DNA of 64,000 bases, from assembly GCA_900239685.1 (NCBI GenBank), contig OENT01000265.1:62001-126000 (forward strand). The letters run 5' to 3'. A program made the translations under genes and the position numbers. The notes under the pieces were generated by a model, which did no database searches, was not told the DNA's origin, and was given only the letters and a program-made list of their open reading frames with translations. Position 1 is the stretch's first letter, and every line of letters starts with the position of its first letter. The DNA is from Rotaria macrura. Taxonomy: Eukaryota; Rotifera; Eurotatoria; Philodinida; Philodinidae. Below are positions 1 through 13,149 of this stretch, in pieces.

Positions 1-162
1 CATCATCAACATCATCATCCAAATACAAACGTTAACAATCCAACGAACAACTATGCATCATTTTTTAATACATTTCCTTATACACAAACAAGTAATTTTG
101 GCGTTACGACACCATATTATCCATCGACTTATGGTTTACCATTGACACCACAAGCTTCATGA
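1..162 (+). CDS. C-terminal end of an unidentified protein (partial)
   Basis: An open frame enters from the left edge and stops at TGA 160-162, giving 53 residues. They are rich in His, Asn, Tyr, Thr and Pro, beginning HHQHHHPNTN and ending LPLTPQAS. Low-complexity tails of this kind are common at the C-termini of animal transcription factors, but no domain is visible and the family cannot be named. The stop is followed by a T-rich 3' region and no further exon is evident. Confidence 0.6.
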   Translation, partial: HHQHHHPNTNVNNPTNNYASFFNTFPYTQTSNFGVTTPYYPSTYGLPLTPQAS

Positions 163-3100
163 GAAAAAAATATCAAAAGACTTCTTTTTGTTTCTTTTTT
201 TTTTGACAATATTTGTGTGTCTGTGTGCTTTTTTTCTCCTTTAGAATGTAAAATATATTAAGTCGAATAACGAAAATATTCATTATTTTATCTTGTGTTC
301 TAGCTAGCAGACATTATTTTGACGTAAAACGTCTTTTTGAATTTCAACACGTGCATATGTACACCGTTTCATAACAATTGTCCAAGAAGTGTCACGGATA
401 GGAACAAGAAAAACTGTTTTAAAGTCATTATCATCTTTATCAATAATGGATTTCTTTCCTCTACTCATTAGGAGAACAATTGTTAATACGTTTAAATTTC
501 TTCTGATAAGATTTTGCAATTTGATTGACAGTAGTCAGTCTATCATGATTTTTTGCTGTTAATATGATCAGTAGTAAACAGGTGAATGTGTATACATATT
601 TATATATTTTGATTGATAAGTGTGAAAAATTCCAATCATTAATCTCATATATATATATATATGAATATATACATAGTGATCTATTAGTTTTGGCATCCAT
701 ATGAATTTTTTCGATTAGAAGGACTGATTGTTATTTATAATGGCAAAGCGTGTGTTTTTAAAAGGGCAAACATTTATGAGACGAATGAAAACAATGGTGA
801 TATTACGTGATTATCTCTATCGAAGAAAACAAAGGTCACCGATCTAATTTACGAATTCATTTGACCATAGATAAAAATTCGAAAGAATGAAGTTGAAGAA
901 GTAATATTAATTTCTTCACCTGTTTTAATCATTTCAAAAATGTAATTGGATATCTAATTTCATCATAATTAATATACGTACATGTATGACTCATGTGGTT
1001 TTAGCTGAAAAAAATGAGACATTTATCCATGGTTTGTTTCCATAACAGAAGTAAAGGGAATCTAGTCTACTTCAGTAGTGGACAAACACGATTCTAGTAA
1101 AAAAACACATCTGCAATTTGAGTAATACTGTGAGTGAGAGAATGGGATTAATTCATGAAAGTGCTCATTATTGAAAGTTTAAAAAAATTTCCTTATTCAA
1201 ACGATGAAAATTCATTTATAATCGCTTCTGGACAACATAATATGAAATTTTTGTCGTTTTTAATCATTCATCAATGGAAATAATTATCTATTTTACTTAA
1301 ACAATAATGTTTTCATCACAGAAAAAAAAACAAATCCTTCCTGAAAACAAACGTCACTTGTGATTTGAATAGCTAGAAATTGTTGAATCGAGATAAATGT
1401 CTTCAAATTTGGATTCTATTTTCATTTAAAACTTGATGAAATGGTTCATGTTGTTTAAAAAGGCAAATAAACATAATCATTGAACCATGTGAATTGTCTC
1501 ACTTTAATCTTTAACGTTTTCTTCTTCTTCATGTTTAAATTCACCTGTTTGACATCAATTGACAGAAGTCTCCGAGAATTCTCATTGCATTTGTTACATG
1601 TTAACACAGCAGAATTTGTACTTACAGATTGATCAGTAACCATTTTCGATCGGTTAACAACAACGCGATTCAATAATTCATCTAAAAATTTGACCAGTTT
1701 ATTAATAAATCCAGAAAGTGATTAGATTTTTCATGAATGGTTGTTTATTCCTGTTCAAGAATTTCCATGTCTATTACTTTACTTTTGAATACAATGCATT
1801 ACGTATAACAGAGTTTCTTTTCACACCAGTGATAGAACACATGCTGTTTACATGTTGAAAGTTGTTTTTACTCCCGAGACTGAAAAATGCGCTCACTGTT
1901 CAGAATAAGGAGATGCTCATAAATGAAGATTTTGCTGTGTACATAGCTGAGCACTTTGCCTGTAGCTATCAATGGAGAGCACCAACTTTGTTCTGATTAC
2001 CGTGAAATACGATGTAGATTTCTTTTTCCTTTCAAATGCAAACAGTAGACATTAAGATTTCGTTTTAGAACAAGCAAAGAATATAAGATTAAAAAGAAAA
2101 GACAACATCTTCCAAAATATATGAATAATTCAAAGAATTTCTTAAAAATCAATCTGGAAACGAATATTATCACATACATAATAGTATCAAGTACTGCTGG
2201 CAGTGCAATATAGAAACAATCGATTTTTCTTGTGCATTTTTTTCGAAGTCTATATACATTGCTGAAAACCAATAGCTACTCTTTCAATTGAAAACGACCT
2301 CTTCTTTTATATTTTGGAAATATTAGGTTCAATATGATTAATTATGTTGATTTTAAAATTTCGATCTTTCTATGTTACACATAGATCATATAAATTTTTG
2401 TTGATCATAATATTTTGAGAGTAGTCTAAATAGTTTAGTTTGCATTTATAAAGATACAATCTTTTATAAATGCATAGTGTACCATGGATTGTCATTGCAA
2501 GTGTCAACCATGAGAACAGTCTTCGAAAAGGAAAACTTGTGAATATGCAGTAAGTCTGTAGTATAGTTGTATGATTACTGCTGATCGATTGTTCTTATAT
2601 ACATTTCATTTATTGGACATCTTATCAAGAATTAATTCTATTCGAATGTAATACATATCGTTTTGAGTTATTGAATATAGTACAAGCTCATTTCTGTTCT
2701 CAGGCATCAACACAGTGTAATTATAAAAAGTGGCTAGTTTCCTCTACAAGCTGATATTTTTAATCGATTGAGCCACACTAGTCATAATTTCTGGATTGTA
2801 GATGATTGAATAATGTTGTTTTTCATGATAAAAGTAGCTCTAGTATTCAAATGTTGATGTTACACAATTGAGCAATGCTATTGGTGGTCTTTGCAATCGT
2901 ACAATGAACATGATCCATCAAGTACTTAGATATGATGTTGAATCTTTCAATAGGAACAATGTCACAAAAGAAGTATTACAATTTCCGTACAAAAATATAA
3001 AATCAACAGAAAAAGATGAACTTTTGAAAGTGGACTTTTATCGGTTATATGAATATTAGAATACACATCATTATCTTACATTAATAAGGAAAATCGTTTG

Positions 3101-3782
3101 TTTTTAAATTGAAATTAAATGCACCCATGCAATGAAGTTTTTTATACTAAGTATAAATAGTTGATATGCTTCGATTGATTTTTTAAAGCGTCCCCCACTT
3201 AGAGAAGGAGTATAGAAGACTTTGAAATTTCTAAATATTTAGGCTACCTACATTCCAAATGAAAAATATTGTTTTAAGCATATTCTTTCTCGACGATTCA
3301 GCAGCAAACTCTGTGAAGCTTAATACGATAGCGGATTGATGGGGGAAGAAATGCCGAACAATCTTACATAACGCTTCCTGCCATAAAAAGAAGCCTTAGT
3401 CATACACTTTTTCTCAGTTTAGTTTTTTTTTCTTTACAAATAAATCTTGTTGTCTCTATACATAATGAAATTTAAGCTTGTTTTTTTTATTATGATTAAC
3501 GTTTGAAAACGATTGAAAAAACTAGGATAAAATTTCTTCAAAAATAGAAATTCGTCGCTAATTGAAATGTATTAATTACTAGTCAAATCTATTATTAATC
3601 TCACTTTCATCGTTTCACCCTATACACACATAATTGCTCATTGCATGTCTTTCTTGTGATTTTTAACGAACCACAATTCAAGTTTCTCTTTAATAAAAAT
3701 TTTACTGAATCAATCTAGTTGAATTCTCTGTTTTCCATTTTCGTTTTATTAATGATTTGACAGAACATTAAGTTGATGATCA
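163..3782. other. Gene-poor stretch
   Basis: AT-rich sequence with only short scattered ORFs (for example 2868-3059 +, 63 codons) that lack recognisable domains, splice structure or neighbours in frame. An (AT)n tract lies around 645-662. No RNA gene was recognised. Confidence 0.5.
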
Positions 3783-4641
3783 TAATTTTGTCGAAAAAAA
3801 ACATATTTTCCGAAAGCGTTAGTGACTCAAGTTCTGAATGGCATACAGATCGGAGTTTTAGTTTCCAGAATAGAAAAAAGATTTCTCTATCAGCTGATGT
3901 GAAATTTATTTAAAACATATTTTGATAACATCGTACAATGAGCGTAATAGTGATACTTGGATAAATTCTTGTCGAATTCTGCTGTGTTCGTTGCTTTGCC
4001 AGGCAGTGAATTTTTCGTTCTTAATTCTGTCATTTACCTGCAAAATTGCAAGAAATCTTAGAAAAAGTTAATTTTCTTTATGAAAAAGACCTTTAACTAA
4101 GACAAAACATATATTGTCAGATTTTCTGTAAGCATATTACGGTACATTGATTCATGTATTGTTCAAAATAGTTCAAACTTATTTGACTTAATCTTTTTCA
4201 TCGACAAAATCAAAAATGTATACAAAAATCTGTTTTGTGCGCTGAATTCTCTCGAAAGCTTACAATTACAATAAAATTTATCAAAACATATCTGATGGAT
4301 TTTGAAATATATAGTTTCATCATGATTTAGGAGAAAAAAAATTTGATTAAAATTCTTATTTGAATGGAGCAGGAGGGGAATCTAGTGAATAAAGGACCTG
4401 TTGAAGTTTACGTGGTAGATTTTTACAAAATCTTTTTGATCGCGAAAATATGTTACTCGGTTTCGCAGCATTAAAAAAAATTACATGAACCCCCGTAATA
4501 TTGATCCCCATACAACTATTACGCTCATTGTACGATGTTATCTGAATATGTTTTAAATAAATTTTACATCAGCCGATAGAGAAATCTTTGTTCTATTCTC
4601 GAAACCAAAACTTGAGTTATTAAAGTTTTTCGACAAAATTA
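3783..4641. mobile_element. MITE-like element with long imperfect terminal inverted repeats
   Basis: The left arm (3783-3951) and the right arm (4515-4641) are imperfect reverse complements. Both begin, read inward, with TAATTTTGTCGAAAAA. They share, in the same order, ACTCAAGTT, GATTTCTCTATC, ATTTATTTAAAACATATT and ATAACATCGTACAATGAGCG. The left arm carries about 25 extra bases. Both ends are bounded by TA (3783-3784 and 4640-4641), which fits a TA target-site duplication as made by Tc1/mariner-type elements. The roughly 560 bp interior has no sizeable ORF, so the element is non-autonomous. The family is unknown and the TA may be coincidental in such AT-rich DNA. Confidence 0.65.
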
Positions 4642-4895
4642 AGAACAGTGATGGCTCTTCACCCTTTGATGATGAGCATTTTCGTCTGCAAGCCTTTATA
4701 TGGTGTGTTCTCTAGTGAAAAATCTTTATCATCTTCTTTAATTTCATTGTCTTCTTTATTATACATATAAGTAAAAAGAGAAGAGAGCAGAAGAAAAAGA
4801 AATCAATACACACGACAGAAAGATAGTGATCGAAAAAAGTTTGACTTGTACTCAATACATATATATGTTAGTTTCTTTTATAGATGGGAGAGAAG
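4642..4895. other. 3' flank of the kinesin gene
   Basis: Contains an AATAAA polyadenylation signal on the minus strand at 4755-4760, about 140 bases past the proposed kinesin stop codon. Otherwise no feature was seen. Confidence 0.4.
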
Positions 4896-7800
4896 TTATC
4901 GTCGAACTAAAGATATAAAAACAAGAGAAATTAGAAACGTAGAGATTTCGTGTAAATTTAGCAAAAAAAATATTTCTACCTTCTACGACAGCCGAATCCG
5001 GTACACGTCGTATAATGGTTGCTGTACGTCGTTGAGGTGAAGTATCATCTCCATATCTATCACGAGTATTTCGATATCTTGATGCATACGATGGATGACG
5101 TACTAGTTCCACACTAAATTAAAAGAATGACATCGAAATTATTTCAAGAAAAACAAGTCAAATATTTTATGATACAAACACATCGGGACTATGTTCTTGG
5201 GAATAGCTTTTATTCGATCGGCGATAATGTGTTGGACTTGACTAAAACGAAATAATTACGTTTTTTTTTTCGCTAAAATAAAAATAAATATTTTTACTTC
5301 TTGTTGTATGGGTTCATCTTCTTCAACAACAATTATATGTTTATCACCGGGTTGCACTTGTTGTTCTCGCATAGCTTGATCTAGTTTTCGAACGAGTTTT
5401 TCATTTTCTCTTGTCAATATTTCATGATCAGTTCGAATTTTCTTTGTTGTACCATTTAATCGTGCTCTAACAATTACAGAAAAAAAACAGACAATATATA
5501 ATAATGTAAATTAAAGAAAAACATATTTACTGAGTATCTTGACGACTATCAAAAGCATCAGTACTAGTAGATGAACGCATTGATGTTTGTGAACCGGAGT
5601 CTCCAATACGACTTTTCAATTTAGGCAATGGGTTTGACTGATAGCCCAATTTTTGTCTTAATTCATGATTTTCATCTTTTAATTTTCGTACTTCACGTTT
5701 TAAACGATTAATAACATTTTCTTTTGAATCAGTTTTGATGATGGGAGCATTTTCAATATTTTTTGCACGATTAGCATAACGTAATGTACTTAAACTTTCA
5801 TTTTCACATGAATTTGATGGAGATATACATGCAATCTTAAATAAATAAATGTAGACACGTATATTCCTAGCTATCGAAAATTATCATTTTATTTTTTGTT
5901 TCATTTTTAATTCTCCGTACCATTAGAGTTATTCCATGTCCACCTAAACTATCAGCTAGTAGACGTGTTAATTTTGAGTCTCGATATGGAATATGACCAG
6001 CACGTTTAACAGGATCACTTAATGCTGAAATACATGTACCTTCAACGAATAATCAAAAAGCATTATAATCAAACGTTTTCATAAAGATTTTTTTAAACAA
6101 TTCATTTACCAAGTGTAAGTAAACTCTTATTGATATTATTGGTCTCGGTTAGTTGTTTGCCTTTTGAAAGACTTACTTTAACTTTTTCACTGCCTGAAAA
6201 TAAAATTTTTTTCGTTGACGAATGAATTAGAAAGCGAAATCCAAATTATTTTACCAGCTAAATCAACGAAAACCAATTTTCCTTGACGAGTCATTTGTTC
6301 TTTTGAATCTTCATTTTCTTGTAAATCTTGTTCAATTTGAATTGACAGCATGGCATGACTACGACTTGACATATCATTAAGATTATGAGATGCCATCGCT
6401 CGATTTAATTCACCTAGATATATATATATATGTTATTGACATGTAATTATTATACTATAAAGAGAAAACATTTGTATTTCATTCAAACCTTCTTCAAGTA
6501 TTGTTAATAATTCATCCATCGTTTCAATATATGTTTGAAATAGATTTTCAACATAGAATCCGTCTTCAATGGAACCACGCACTTGCAAACTTTCAGAATG
6601 TGATGGATTAATTAAATCACGAATCTAAGAGAAATTGATTTTATTTAGAATTTCAATGTATAGTCTGATATGTGCAATATGTATATATAAATATCCAAAG
6701 AGAGAGAAAGAGAGGGAGAAAGACACAGAACACGAGAAACAGAAACATAGATAGGGATTCCTACTTGTTCATTATAGATTTCACAGTACGATACACGAAT
6801 GTAATAAGGGGCATTGGTTTCTTGAGCTTTTTCTCGTAATCTTTGAAATAAATGATTGATGGCTCGTGGAACTAAACCAAAGTTTTTTATACGGTAGTTT
6901 TCATCCATACGAAACTATGCGAAAGAAAAACCTCATCGAAATCTTTCTAACGAAAGAAAACGTATACATACAATATTAGCGCCTCCTGGGCCAATCATTG
7001 TATGTGTTTTTCCGCTACCGGTTTGACCGTAAGCAAAACAAGTTGAAATATATCTAAAAACGAACTATTCTGTTATTGAAGAGTCTTTATTTTTTCCGTT
7101 ATTGGAATATTTGAATGACATACCCTTCGATGGCCATGTCAACTAAACGTTTAATCCCACTGTAATAAAATACTTCATCTTGTGTTGATGCTACATCAAA
7201 AACACTGTCAAACGTAAATCGACGACTATGTTGTGCACCTTCGACCTAATGTATTCATTTTGTTCGTATTGAAATGAATAAAAGAAGATAACTTACCAAA
7301 ATAGAATTTTCACCTTCGCAATGTAGTATTGATCGTTCGTTTCTTTCCGTTTCACGAGTATTTATCGGTCGAACTCTAATTACGTATGAGAAGTATGAAT
7401 GAAGTTTTAGACAAAAAAAAAGTTATGCATACCGAACAATAACTCGCACACGATCTTTTTCTGCGCTAAGATCTTGAGCTTGTTCATTTCGAAAAGCACT
7501 AAAATGACAAGAAATCCAGACTATGTCGATAAATATGTAAATTCTTTGTATACTAATAAGTACGATGTTTCGATAAGACCGTATACTTTTCTGTAGTTAT
7601 TGAATTATGCGATTGTATAGCATAAGTTGTCATGATAAAATGATACTATTCAGTTTGGTTACAACCGACATAATATGAACCACTCTCCCTCCCTCTCTCT
7701 CTCTGTCTCTTTTATTCAACATCTTTTCGTTTTCTTTGTTCTTCTTTAACGATAACGATTCGTAAGTGTCTATTGACTTACGAAACAGTAAAACTGCACT

Positions 7801-8477
7801 CGCAAAACTAGAACCATACTCTTATTTTTTTTTCTCGTCTCTTTTTCTACAGCTCTTTTCTTTGACTTATTGTCTTTCATCGTTAGAAAGGTAGGTCTTC
7901 TTCTTCTTCTTCTTCTTCTTCTTCTTCTTCTTCTTCAACGTCGTCGTCGTCGTCGCCATCGTCTTTCTCTTTACTTTTCTTATTATGTTTATACATAACC
8001 AACACCAGCATTATTAAGAAGACACTTGACTTATGTGTACTTATACATCGTATCACTGATAAATCAAGTTTTAATATACCTATCACCGGTTGACGAGCTC
8101 TTCTGTCCTAACACCCAATCGATGACGGATGCATTACTAATATCTGTTTGAAGACCACGACTAACAGAATTAGGTCCATCATGATGAAGATCGCTCATGT
8201 TTTCTAAAGATGTTGCTTCAAAACTTTCGAATGATGAAATATTTTTCGTTAATTTTGTATGCCCCGGTGATGAGTTATTAGCGGAGCATGGCTCGAGAAA
8301 GCGAACCCGAGTCGCTGAACTACGAGCAAGTGATCCATTTTCGGGCGTATATGTTTCCATTAGTTTTGTTCGTTGATCATCTTTAGTCATTGGAATTTGT
8401 CGGGTGTTTGGATGCGTAGATGTTGACTTAGATGGAACTTCAGTTATACAGTAGGTTTCAACTGGAGACTTAAACAT
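4896..8477 (-). CDS. Kinesin motor protein, KIF12-like
   Basis: Fifteen exons give a 686-residue model: 8477-8080, 7498-7433, 7375-7297, 7245-7124, 7053-6972, 6914-6765, 6624-6489, 6413-6255, 6193-6110, 6024-5921, 5835-5531, 5466-5298, 5241-5180, 5113-4980, 4906-4896. The motor starts about residue 148 (VRVIVRVRPIN). It has the P-loop [11 protein letters not shown], switch I as NDMSSRSHA, switch II as VDLAG and the neck-side motif [19 protein letters not shown] followed by [14 protein letters not shown] predicted coiled coil follows ([18 protein letters not shown]). The [17 protein letters not shown] wording and the length resemble KIF12 (about 650 residues), a microtubule plus-end motor of epithelia; the subfamily is a judgement. 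The N-terminal 130 residues are Ser-rich and disordered. The last coding exon is only 11 bases; reading through the last intron would instead stop at 4852. The 5' end may include more exons (see 9706-9935). Confidence 0.85.
7896..7936. repeat. (CTT)n microsatellite in a kinesin intron
   Basis: About 13 CTT units lie inside the 581 bp intron between the first two kinesin coding exons, followed by a short GTC-repeat tract to about 7955. The resulting Glu/Asp-rich minus-strand ORF is a by-product of the repeat. Confidence 0.85.
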
Positions 8478-9705
8478 TCGATATATTTTTTTATATTAAC
8501 GAGAAATGACTTCGTGTTATAAGAAAAAGAAGTAATTTCTAATACCTATGTTTTCTAATGCTTCGAAAAAAAGTAGCAAAAGAAAAGAAAAATAGAATAA
8601 CAATAATTATTTTCTTCTTATTTTTTCTCGAAAAAATAATTCAAACTTAATTGACATGCACTAACAAATCTTAGTGAATAAAACAACCGATCATTCATTC
8701 TAATGAATGAACAGAATCATGATATTCATATTGTTTTTGACGTAGTCTATTCTACGCATTTAAAATAAACAATGTATTTCACTACATCAGTTTATAGATT
8801 GTGTACTTGGTCGATAGTTAAACTATGACAATAGTATCAGCAGTTCTTATGCTCGTTTCTTATTGTCGAAAAAAAACTGGTTCTGGGTTAACTAATTTTT
8901 TACGATATTTAAAATGAAACTATCTATTATTTATACGATCATTCAATTGTTTTTACAATGACTTGTCTTGTTCTTGAAAAGTAGTAGTAGACATGTATTA
9001 AAATTTTAAATGATTTTTCTCGTACGAACTAATTGTGTTTGATTGAACAATGAAATACAGTGTTCTATAAATTATGGATTAAAAAATTCTTCAAGAAGAA
9101 AATATTTTTGGAATCAAAACATTTCTTATTTTTATTGAAAGATTGTCATGCAATCATTACATGACGAATAATCAGCAACATATTTCACAAATTGACAACA
9201 ACAAAAACACCGATAAATATATAGAGAACTCGATAAGGATTAAAAATAGAGTGTCGAAACTTAGCTGAATAGCGTGATTTAGTAAAACAAAAACGTTCGA
9301 TGTCACTTTTACAACTGTTCTGCCAACAAGCATAGTTTCTAGCTTGTCATTGAACTAGATTTATTCACTATGCATCATAGATGATGAACGATACATTCAC
9401 TTCTTATCACTACATCGTGTAGGGTTTCGTTTATTTAATCGATTGAATCTCATGAAAAAAATATTGAATAGAATGACATAATTCAAGTAAAATAATAAAG
9501 AAAAACCACTTCATATTCTCATTATCATTTCAATATTTCAAAACATTTCAGAAAGTCAAATGTACAAAACTCCTTAAAAAAATGAATACTATATAGTCAA
9601 CTATCACGTATTGCAAGTGTACTCTCTATTTTTTCGGATTCCTTTGTGACGTCAAGATAGCAGTTGTAAAACTTGTACTCTTATAGCAATTATCATTCTA
9701 CTCAC
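8478..9705. other. Non-coding stretch upstream of the kinesin
   Basis: AT-rich with no convincing ORF. If 9706-9935 is a 5' exon of the kinesin, this is a 1.2 kb intron; otherwise it is the promoter region. Confidence 0.4.
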
Positions 9706-9935
9706 GTTCGATTAACTGACGCTGAATTATTATTTGTATGTATTTCATTGTATTGTGTTCGTTGGTCTTCATTTTGATTAGGCTCTGATACATATTCATA
9801 ACCACTTTTAGATATTTTTTTAGAAGAATACGGATAATAAACATTATTGTCATATCCATTATCTTGTGATACTAATGTTTGTTGTTGATAGTGCTTGGTC
9901 CTTTGACTACCTGATCGTTTAGGTGAAACCGGCAT
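9706..9935 (-). CDS. Orphan exon or short protein (77 residues if unspliced)
   Basis: An ATG at 9935 opens a frame beginning MPVSPKRSGSQRTKH, with codon usage like the surrounding exons. It is rich in Gln, Asn, Ser and Tyr and has no domain. It either stops at a TGA at 9702 or splices at a strong donor (GTGAGTAG) at 9705. From that donor two bases are left over, which does not match the acceptor nearest the kinesin ATG (in front of 8471). A weaker GTTAAT donor a few bases earlier would match it. It could be the kinesin N-terminus or a separate small gene. Confidence 0.35.
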
Positions 9936-10023
9936 TTTTATCTTAAATATTCCTTGTAGCTTCACTCAATCACCATGCGTATGTGTGTGCGTGTTTCTTT
10001 TTTCTTTACTGCTGCCATAACAA

Positions 10024-10067
<44 letters not shown>

Positions 10068-10406
10068 TATATTCGATTACACATAAAAAAATTAAATCAT
10101 CGTTCTTTCGCTTTTATTCCTTTTCATTTTTCATCTTCTTTACCTTCGTTCAAAGATTTTACTCAGTAATAGAAAAAAAAACGAAGAAAAGAAATCGATA
10201 AAGAACAAACGAATAAAACGAAAAAAAAATGAAATGAGAATAGAATATTGAGTATTATTTTCAAAAATCATGTTGTTGTTGTTTATAGACAAATAAACTT
10301 ATTCTCGACTTACAACATACTCATAGATGAAAATTAATATATGACAAACAGTAAATAATACGTTCGTTTAACAGAAAAGAAAACAATCAAGAAAAAGAAA
10401 GCAACC
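9936..10406. other. Spacer with (TA)n tract
   Basis: Contains a TA-rich microsatellite at about 10024-10070 and pyrimidine-rich sequence. T-runs on the minus strand just past the tRNA (around 10391-10395) fit a polymerase III terminator. Confidence 0.45.
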
Positions 10407-10478
10407 GGGCTTGGCCGGGGATTGAACCCGGGACCTCTCGCACCCTAAGCGAGAATCATACCACTAGACCACCAAGCC
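10407..10478 (-). tRNA. tRNA-Pro (anticodon AGG)
   Basis: On the minus strand the 72-base sequence folds as a standard cloverleaf. The acceptor stem is GGCTTGG paired with CCAAGCC and is followed by a C discriminator. The anticodon arm is CTCGC-TTAGGGT-GCGAG with AGG at the anticodon position. The T arm is CCGGGTTCAATCCCCGG, which carries the internal B box; the A box is in TGGTCTAGTGG. There is no intron and no encoded CCA, as expected for a eukaryotic nuclear tRNA. A CTTTTTC run about 12 bases downstream fits a polymerase III terminator. Confidence 0.97.
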
Positions 10479-12790
10479 ATGCTTTATTTGTGCTTGGCAT
10501 GCACTTTTATCAGAGTCCTATGAAGCAATAATAAATTCTTCTCTACTTTAAAATTCATTTTTCCATCATTCAAAAAATTCTAAACCATTGATTAGAATTG
10601 TGAAATTGATGAAGGAAATTCTATTTCTAGGAAAAAAAAATGTGTACTCTAGATTTTCACTATGTATGAAGTTATTCGATAGTCTTAAATACGAAAAGAA
10701 AACGGCAAGTATCGATAAGAACGTTTGAAATTTACTCTAGTATTTAATATAATTCAATCATACTCCTATTTAATGCATATAATTAAAAATGGAAAATCAA
10801 AATTTTTCGTCTATTTCATTAAATCTATTGTTAAAATGAAAATATATTCAAAACAAATAAAAGTAATATGTATAGCAACTAGTCGAACATTTGTAGAGCT
10901 TTTTTTTTTGTATTTTTTCATGTATGAAACTGAAACGATAGATCAGATTTCTTTTCTTGTTATTTATAAATAGCGCTTACTGAATACGTGGTTCTCTATG
11001 AATTTTTATCGATGTTTGACCTTAAATTTCAATTTCTTGTTGGAACATCTAATTTTTCAATGCAACCAGGAATAATATATGTTGTTTTTCATAAACAATT
11101 ATTTGTTCTGTGAAATTCAAAAGCATTGTGTATCGACAAACGTAAAACATGAGTGGCGAAACTTTTGTAAATTAATTGATGATGTGCGAACTTGAATCGA
11201 ACTCTTAATGACATATCTTTAGAAACACATTGATGATCATATTCATTCTTTCAAAGCATTGAGTTCGTTCAAGAGAGTAATTATTTTCTAGAATTGTTAA
11301 AATCATGAAGATTATTGGTCTAGTCTCAGAAAGCCTTCTCAATAAATAGCATTTAGTTATTTTTAGAATACTATGTTTATCCATATGGAAATTATTCTAG
11401 CATTCAAGACGTACACGTCTAGCCTTGGAAATCAGAATAACCTTGCTATGGGCGTATTGAAAAATAAGATATTGTTATAAGAACAAGAAGATGATGGTTA
11501 ATCATTGATAATACTGATGGGAAACCTAGCATAAACTAAGCATTATTAATTAATAAAAAGAAACAAAAACCTTATTCGTCGTTTTTACATCACAAATATA
11601 AAAGTGGATGAAAATATAGCTGATTGATAACGTTGATCGTCTATGAAATCTTTGCAAATGTCTACTCGGAAAATGATCGAAAATTTCTTTTACACTATTT
11701 TCTTTTGTTTGCATCTGTCGTAGTCATCTGAAAAATAATTCAATTTTGTCCAAGGCATCTTTATCGTCATTGTACTTCGAACTACACAGCATTATATGAT
11801 CTGCAAAATCAATTCTTTAGATTTATTATCACTATTAGAAACAATTCGTCCACAACATATGATTAGATACTCTGCAAGAACTTGAAAATTTCCATACGCC
11901 TGCATATATGCCGATTGTATTCTTCTTGTTTCAATGGCCATATGATAGAATGTAATGAATTTCGCATCACTTAACAAAAGTCAAATATTTGCATATTTTT
12001 GCTGCTTTTCTAATTTCCTTCTTAAGTTGATGAATTTTTAGGGAAATTACTATTAGCCCATTTTCAAGTCTAGGACAATATGAAAATATTCTATTAGTGT
12101 ACATGATTTTCTTTGCATCTCTGTTACTGATGTTCATACAAAAACAAATATCATAGACACATACGTACATTGGTTGACAAATTGAAAAATGTTTGTACTC
12201 GACAACAACACCATGAATTTCGTTTTTGTCAAAAATTTAGAAAAATAAAAAACTACAACGGTTCTTAGCATATATTATAATATTTACTGCACTCTACTCT
12301 ATCAGATTGTTGAATTATAAATCGATAAGAGAAGTCATCATAACAGTTACAACAATTTTCAAAGGTTTCGTCAATGATTTGGTGTCACATAGCTGAGACA
12401 AGAGAATATTTGTGTTTTTATTTTTCATAGCATGGAATTCTCTAGTCTCAATCGAAAACGCTATTCGACCATTTTTATAAGAACTAATTGTGTAACAATC
12501 ATACAGTAAACATATTAATTGTAGAGACAATGAAAGAAAAGGTCATTTGATAAAAATCTGGAGATAAGGAGAGCTTCATTACACTTGATGTAGTTTCTAC
12601 TCATGTGGCATTAAGTTAAACCTTAATATAGAGTTTAATATGGGAAACTTTGTGCTATGAAAGAATATCTTATTATTTTTGTTAATTGTATTTGCATGGT
12701 GACATAGATTTTTAAAATTCAATACAAGCCAATTTTTCTTTCTAGGGTTGTATGATTATTTACATTTTTTTAAGTTTATTTTATACTTAC
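10479..12790. other. Gene-poor stretch
   Basis: Scattered AT-rich ORFs of 60-80 codons on both strands, none with a domain or spliced continuation. Downstream exons of the 12791-13149 exon could lie here but none was identified with confidence. Confidence 0.4.
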
Positions 12791-13149
12791 GGTGAACTAT
12801 TGCTTTCATAATCAGAAACTGAGCTCAAACGTGTATTAACATATTGCTGCATGTGAAATAAATAACGTGTCATTGGATCATTGCGAACACGTTTGAAATA
12901 TTTTATCTTTTCATCAGGTTTCTTATAGAGAATGCCTTCTGTTATTAATAATCTTCTACTAGCATCTGTCATTTTGATGTTATGATCATCTGCTAATGTT
13001 TGACTACGACGTATTTTCGTGAACTTTGTTAATAGATGTCCATCGTTACGAGGTGTTACATCTTGTGTTAACGTTGAATCTTTTGAATCTTCTCGATAAA
13101 GTACACGCCGAAATGGTCGACGATTTGGTTTTGGATCGACACTAGGCAT
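12791..13149 (-). CDS. Exon of an unidentified protein (119 residues visible)
   Basis: The frame starts MPSVDPKPNRRPFRRV and ends with an excellent donor (GTAAGTATA) at 12790. A good acceptor (CGGATTTAG) lies three bases before the ATG, and a donor (GTTGTAAGC) about 70 bases further upstream suggests a 5' exon. The peptide is basic, with a conserved-looking stretch LLITEGILYKKPDEKIKYF and MTRYLFHMQQYV. No family was recognised. One candidate acceptor near 11800 would end the protein after a few residues. The codon usage and splice sites suggest a real gene, but its 3' part is unresolved. Confidence 0.5.

Noticed and set aside
7883-8086. Minus-strand ORF with a long Glu/Asp run
   Set aside because: It is the translation of a (CTT)n/(GTC)n microsatellite lying in a kinesin intron, with splice sites on both sides.
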